This document shows, piece after piece, positions 61,420 to 64,000 of a stretch of DNA of 64,000 bases. Source of the DNA: UBA5070 sp035913415 (GTDB lineage: Bacteria; Fibrobacterota; Fibrobacteria; UBA5070); assembly GCA_035913415.1 (NCBI GenBank), contig JAMIIV010000025.1, positions 1-64,000 of the forward strand. The letters run 5' to 3'. How positions within the stretch are numbered: the first letter of the stretch is position 1; every line of letters begins with the position of its first letter. The notes under the pieces were generated by a model. It was not told the origin of the DNA. It ran no database searches and saw only the letters and a program-made list of their open reading frames with translations. Both the position numbers and the translations under genes were made by a program.

Positions 61420-63384
61420 TCAGAATTTGTCCTTCCAGCTTCCGAAGGCCCACCTCAGGAACGGCTCCAGCAGCCAAAGCGCGGGGCGCCCGCCGCCGCA
61501 ACCCAGCACGGCGCGAAACGGCGCGGTGAAGATCACGCGCCCCACCACTTCGCGCAGGAACCAGCGCGGGGCGTCCTGGCGGAGGCACCGGGCCATGTCG
61601 TCGGCCATTCGACCGATCATGCCCATCTCGGGATCGCGGTCGCGGCGGAACATCGGATGCGTGCCGGGCATGTACAACAGACTGCGGCCCCGCGCGGTCT
61701 GGAACACCGACATGAACATCGAGGCGATGTCGCGCCGCAGGCGGGGCATCCATTCGGGATCGAGTCCGTCGGGATCGAGAAGCCACGGCGCCGAGGTGAA
61801 CACGCGGGTCAGTTCGCGCATGGACGCGAGATCGACCTGGTCGAGGATTCGGCTCTTGACCAACCAGGCCTCGACGCCGGTGCACCGCTGCGAAAAGGCG
61901 TGGAAACGCTCGTCGGTGCGCAGGGCGTAGTGGAAGTCCTGCAGGACCATGGCCAACGTGGAGCGGAACTCGTTCTCGGAAAGCCAGGCCAGGTCGTAGC
62001 CGCGCGTGGCCGCGAAGTCGGGGACGCCGTGCGTGGAGAGCAGTTCGGGGGCCACGGTCTCGGCGAGGATCATCGCCTCGCGCAGCCCCGGGAAGAATCC
62101 GAACCCCGTGTTGGGAACCTGGCGGCAGGCGGACGCCCCGATGAACACCACGCCCGGGAACGCCGCGGGTTCGACAAGATCCGTCATGGGGATCAGGCCC
62201 GACCGCTCGCGCACGAACCTGCCCGTCAGCTTCCGGATGTTCAGCCAGCGCCCCATGTAGGCTTCCATCTCGGCGCGGCTGGGGTGGGCGTCGGGGAATT
62301 CCGGGGTGGCCCGCGTGAGCACCATGACACCTGCCGCGACATCCGTCTCGGAGGCGACGTCCACCCAGAAGTTCGCCGACACCGCCGTCGGGAAGGCCAT
62401 GTCCCAGATGGTCTGTTCCTGCGGATCGGGCAGGTGTTCGAACTCGTAGACCAGGCATTTCCACACGTCCGCGGAGCGGGCCTTGTGGAACGATCTCGCC
62501 AGGGCCGAACGATGCCCCCCGGCGTCCACCAGAAGCGACGCGTGGAACCGTGGATTGTCCCAGGACTTCGCGTGGGCGTCGATCTCCTGGAAGGTGTCGA
62601 TCTTCACCCACGGATCGAGGGCGTCGTGGTAGAAGCCGCTGGTCCCGGCCATCGCCAGAGCGCGCGGGAATTGGCGCGCCTGCGACCAACGCATCAACCG
62701 GAATCCATTGCGCACGGTGCGGGCCCGCAGCCGCGACAAGCCGCCCTCCTCGACTTTCGCCCAGGCGGTCAGCTCGCAGTTTTCCACCACCACCACCTGC
62801 CCGCTCCGACCGCGTTCAAAGGGCCCGTGCGGCAGGTTGCGCGCCAGGATCCAGGCGGCGATCTCCTGATCGAGAATGCAATAGTCGATCTGGCTGGGAT
62901 AGTCGAGTCCGAAGTAGTCCTTGAATCCGGTGTCGGTGTGGGCGCACCGGACCGCTTCCTGCAGGCCGAATTCCCGCACGATGCTGTCGGGTTCGGCCCA
63001 GGTGCGGTCGGTATCGAGGAACAGCGCCCGCTCCAGCAGCAACACGCGCAAGCCTTGGGCGGCCAGTTTCCAGGCCGCACCGATGCCCGCCGGTCCGCCC
63101 CCCGAGACCACGACATCCCAATGGATGTCCTGCAACTGGGCCAGACGCTCGTGAGCCGAAGGCTGCGAAGCGTCCACCACCTCCAGTCCCGCATCGCGCA
63201 ACCACTGCACGAGCGTGTGGCGCTTGAGGTCGGGACGAAGCCCTCCCCCACCATGCACGGCATCGTCGATCCGTTTGCGCACCTGCCGACAGGACGCCAT
63301 CCAGTCCATGTGTTCGGAGCGCAGGGATACCCGCGCGTGCCTCTTGCGACTTGCAGGCTGGTTGTGCGGCAGGGAATTCAACAT
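61420..63384 (-). CDS. FAD-dependent oxidoreductase (halogenase/geranylgeranyl-reductase-like)
   Basis: 654 residues. A Rossmann FAD site, VVVSGGGPAGIGAAWKLA (about residues 85-102), is followed by LLLERALFLDTDRTWAEPDSI, a substrate domain, and GVVFIGASACRQVPNTGFGFFPGL in the place of the second FAD-contact motif. It belongs to the broad group including lycopene cyclases, geranylgeranyl reductases and flavin halogenases; the exact reaction cannot be told. The ~230 residues after the FAD domain are extra. ATG 63384 has GGAGG just upstream. The open frame continuing to 63918 lacks homology. Confidence 0.75.
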   Translation of the reverse strand: MLNSLPHNQPASRKRHARVSLRSEHMDWMASCRQVRKRIDDAVHGGGGLRPDLKRHTLVQWLRDAGLEVVDASQPSAHERLAQLQDIHWDVVVSGGGPAGIGAAWKLAAQGLRVLLLERALFLDTDRTWAEPDSIVREFGLQEAVRCAHTDTGFKDYFGLDYPSQIDYCILDQEIAAWILARNLPHGPFERGRSGQVVVVENCELTAWAKVEEGGLSRLRARTVRNGFRLMRWSQARQFPRALAMAGTSGFYHDALDPWVKIDTFQEIDAHAKSWDNPRFHASLLVDAGGHRSALARSFHKARSADVWKCLVYEFEHLPDPQEQTIWDMAFPTAVSANFWVDVASETDVAAGVMVLTRATPEFPDAHPSRAEMEAYMGRWLNIRKLTGRFVRERSGLIPMTDLVEPAAFPGVVFIGASACRQVPNTGFGFFPGLREAMILAETVAPELLSTHGVPDFAATRGYDLAWLSENEFRSTLAMVLQDFHYALRTDERFHAFSQRCTGVEAWLVKSRILDQVDLASMRELTRVFTSAPWLLDPDGLDPEWMPRLRRDIASMFMSVFQTARGRSLLYMPGTHPMFRRDRDPEMGMIGRMADDMARCLRQDAPRWFLREVVGRVIFTAPFRAVLGCGGGRPALWLLEPFLRWAFGSWKDKF

Positions 63385-63458
63385 CGACCTCCAATGCGAG
63401 CGCGGGTCCAAGTGAAACCTACCACCTCGCATCGGTGCCACGCCAGCGCGGCGTGAGG

Positions 63459-64000
63459 TCAGATCGGGCCGGTTGCGAGTTCCTTCAGGATGTCTTCCTT
63501 GGACTCTTCGAGCAATTGACCCAACATGGACAGCCGGTTGGCCCAGCGCTCGGCCGAAGGGGCGGGATCCTGGCGCAGGTGGTGCAACGGCATCCGCGCC
63601 CAGGGGCCCAACGCGGCCACACTCGAATCCGACGGGATGGCCAACCAAGGCTTCACGTAGCGCTCGCGCCACAGGGACAGCTCGGCGGCGGCCCGTACCT
63701 GGAAGGAATGCTGGTGCATCGACTCCGAACGGGCCTCGACTTCTTCGGCCAGCCAGCTCCACCAACCCGGTGTGTGCGCCGCCAGGTCGCGGGCACGGGA
63801 ATACGAATGCCAGCGCCGGACCGTGACCAGCGGTGTAGGGGCAAAGGCGGGATCCCCTTGACCGGAGGCGGTCTCGGCGACAGCCAAGGCGATCAGCCGC
63901 AACACGACCCAATCCCACCCGGTACGGGCTGGGCTGGGATCTCCCAAACGCTGGTTGTAGCGGAAGTCGATCTCCAAGGGGCGATGGGCGGCCGGGTACA
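63459..64000 (-). CDS. Unrecognised protein, C-terminal part (runs off window)
   Basis: The open frame is uninterrupted to the window edge (YPAAHRPLEIDFRYN at the edge side), so the gene starts beyond 64000. The visible ~180 residues are soluble, rich in Trp and charged residues (GWWSWLAEEVEARSE), ending in a helical segment (MLGQLLEESKEDILKELATG). No family recognised. Same strand as the FAD oxidoreductase 74 bp downstream and possibly co-transcribed with it. Confidence 0.6.
   Translation of the reverse strand, partial: YPAAHRPLEIDFRYNQRLGDPSPARTGWDWVVLRLIALAVAETASGQGDPAFAPTPLVTVRRWHSYSRARDLAAHTPGWWSWLAEEVEARSESMHQHSFQVRAAAELSLWRERYVKPWLAIPSDSSVAALGPWARMPLHHLRQDPAPSAERWANRLSMLGQLLEESKEDILKELATGPI

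Overview
High-GC bacterial DNA, densely coded, with many 4-bp ATGA/GTGA gene overlaps. The best lineage guess is a high-GC member of Fibrobacterota. The clues are a TIGR02147-type regulator (a family recalled as typical of Fibrobacter and Bdellovibrio), a secreted GH74 xyloglucanase, C-terminal sorting-domain-like tails on two secreted enzymes, an outer-membrane-rich gene set, and what looks like late menaquinone genes instead of a ubiquinone set. This is inference from gene content; there is no rRNA or marker phylogeny here.

Layout. (1) 1-4.2 kb: katG (partial), ferritin and feoA-feoB, for peroxide defence and iron. (2) 4.4-9.1 kb: a large secreted phytase-esterase/5'-nucleotidase fusion and a CDF metal exporter. 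(3) 9.1-14.9 kb: an assimilatory sulfate operon on the minus strand (Rrf2 regulator, cysH, cysD, cysNC, metY). It is interrupted between cysD and cysNC by a small unit that encodes a GIY-YIG nuclease, is bounded by inverted palindromic repeats, and is flanked by a 26-bp direct duplication. (4) 15.1-19.8 kb: surface-repeat protein, ECF sigma factor, anti-sigma-like membrane protein, and a caspase fused to the same surface repeats. (5) 20.0-28.1 kb: a Cus-type copper/silver efflux operon with two small Cys-rich proteins and an MsrB-MsrA fusion. (6) 28.3-34.3 kb: putative outer-membrane protein, TIGR02147 regulator, lipoprotein and GH74 xyloglucanase, followed by a tandem repeat array. (7) 48.8 down to 34.6 kb: 17 co-directional minus-strand genes with no gap over 53 bp, running from type II secretion/type IV pilus-like assembly genes through UbiD, UbiE/MenG, UbiX and UbiA homologues to lipoproteins and DUF3592 proteins; the secretin is divergent at 48.9-51.0 kb. 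(8) 51.0-61.4 kb: DUF2233 protein and a double set of circularly permuted ATP-grasp, alpha-E and transglutaminase genes. (9) 61.4-64.0 kb: FAD oxidoreductase and a partial unknown gene.

The strongest candidate for something undescribed is the 460-bp GIY-YIG unit in the cys operon. It has a coding nuclease, inverted copies of a dispersed palindrome near both ends, and a 26-bp flanking duplication (25/26 identical) that regenerates both the cysD stop and the cysN start. Three more copies of the same palindrome occur in the window, one of them in frame inside cysN. The second candidate is the sigma/anti-sigma/caspase-surface-repeat operon.
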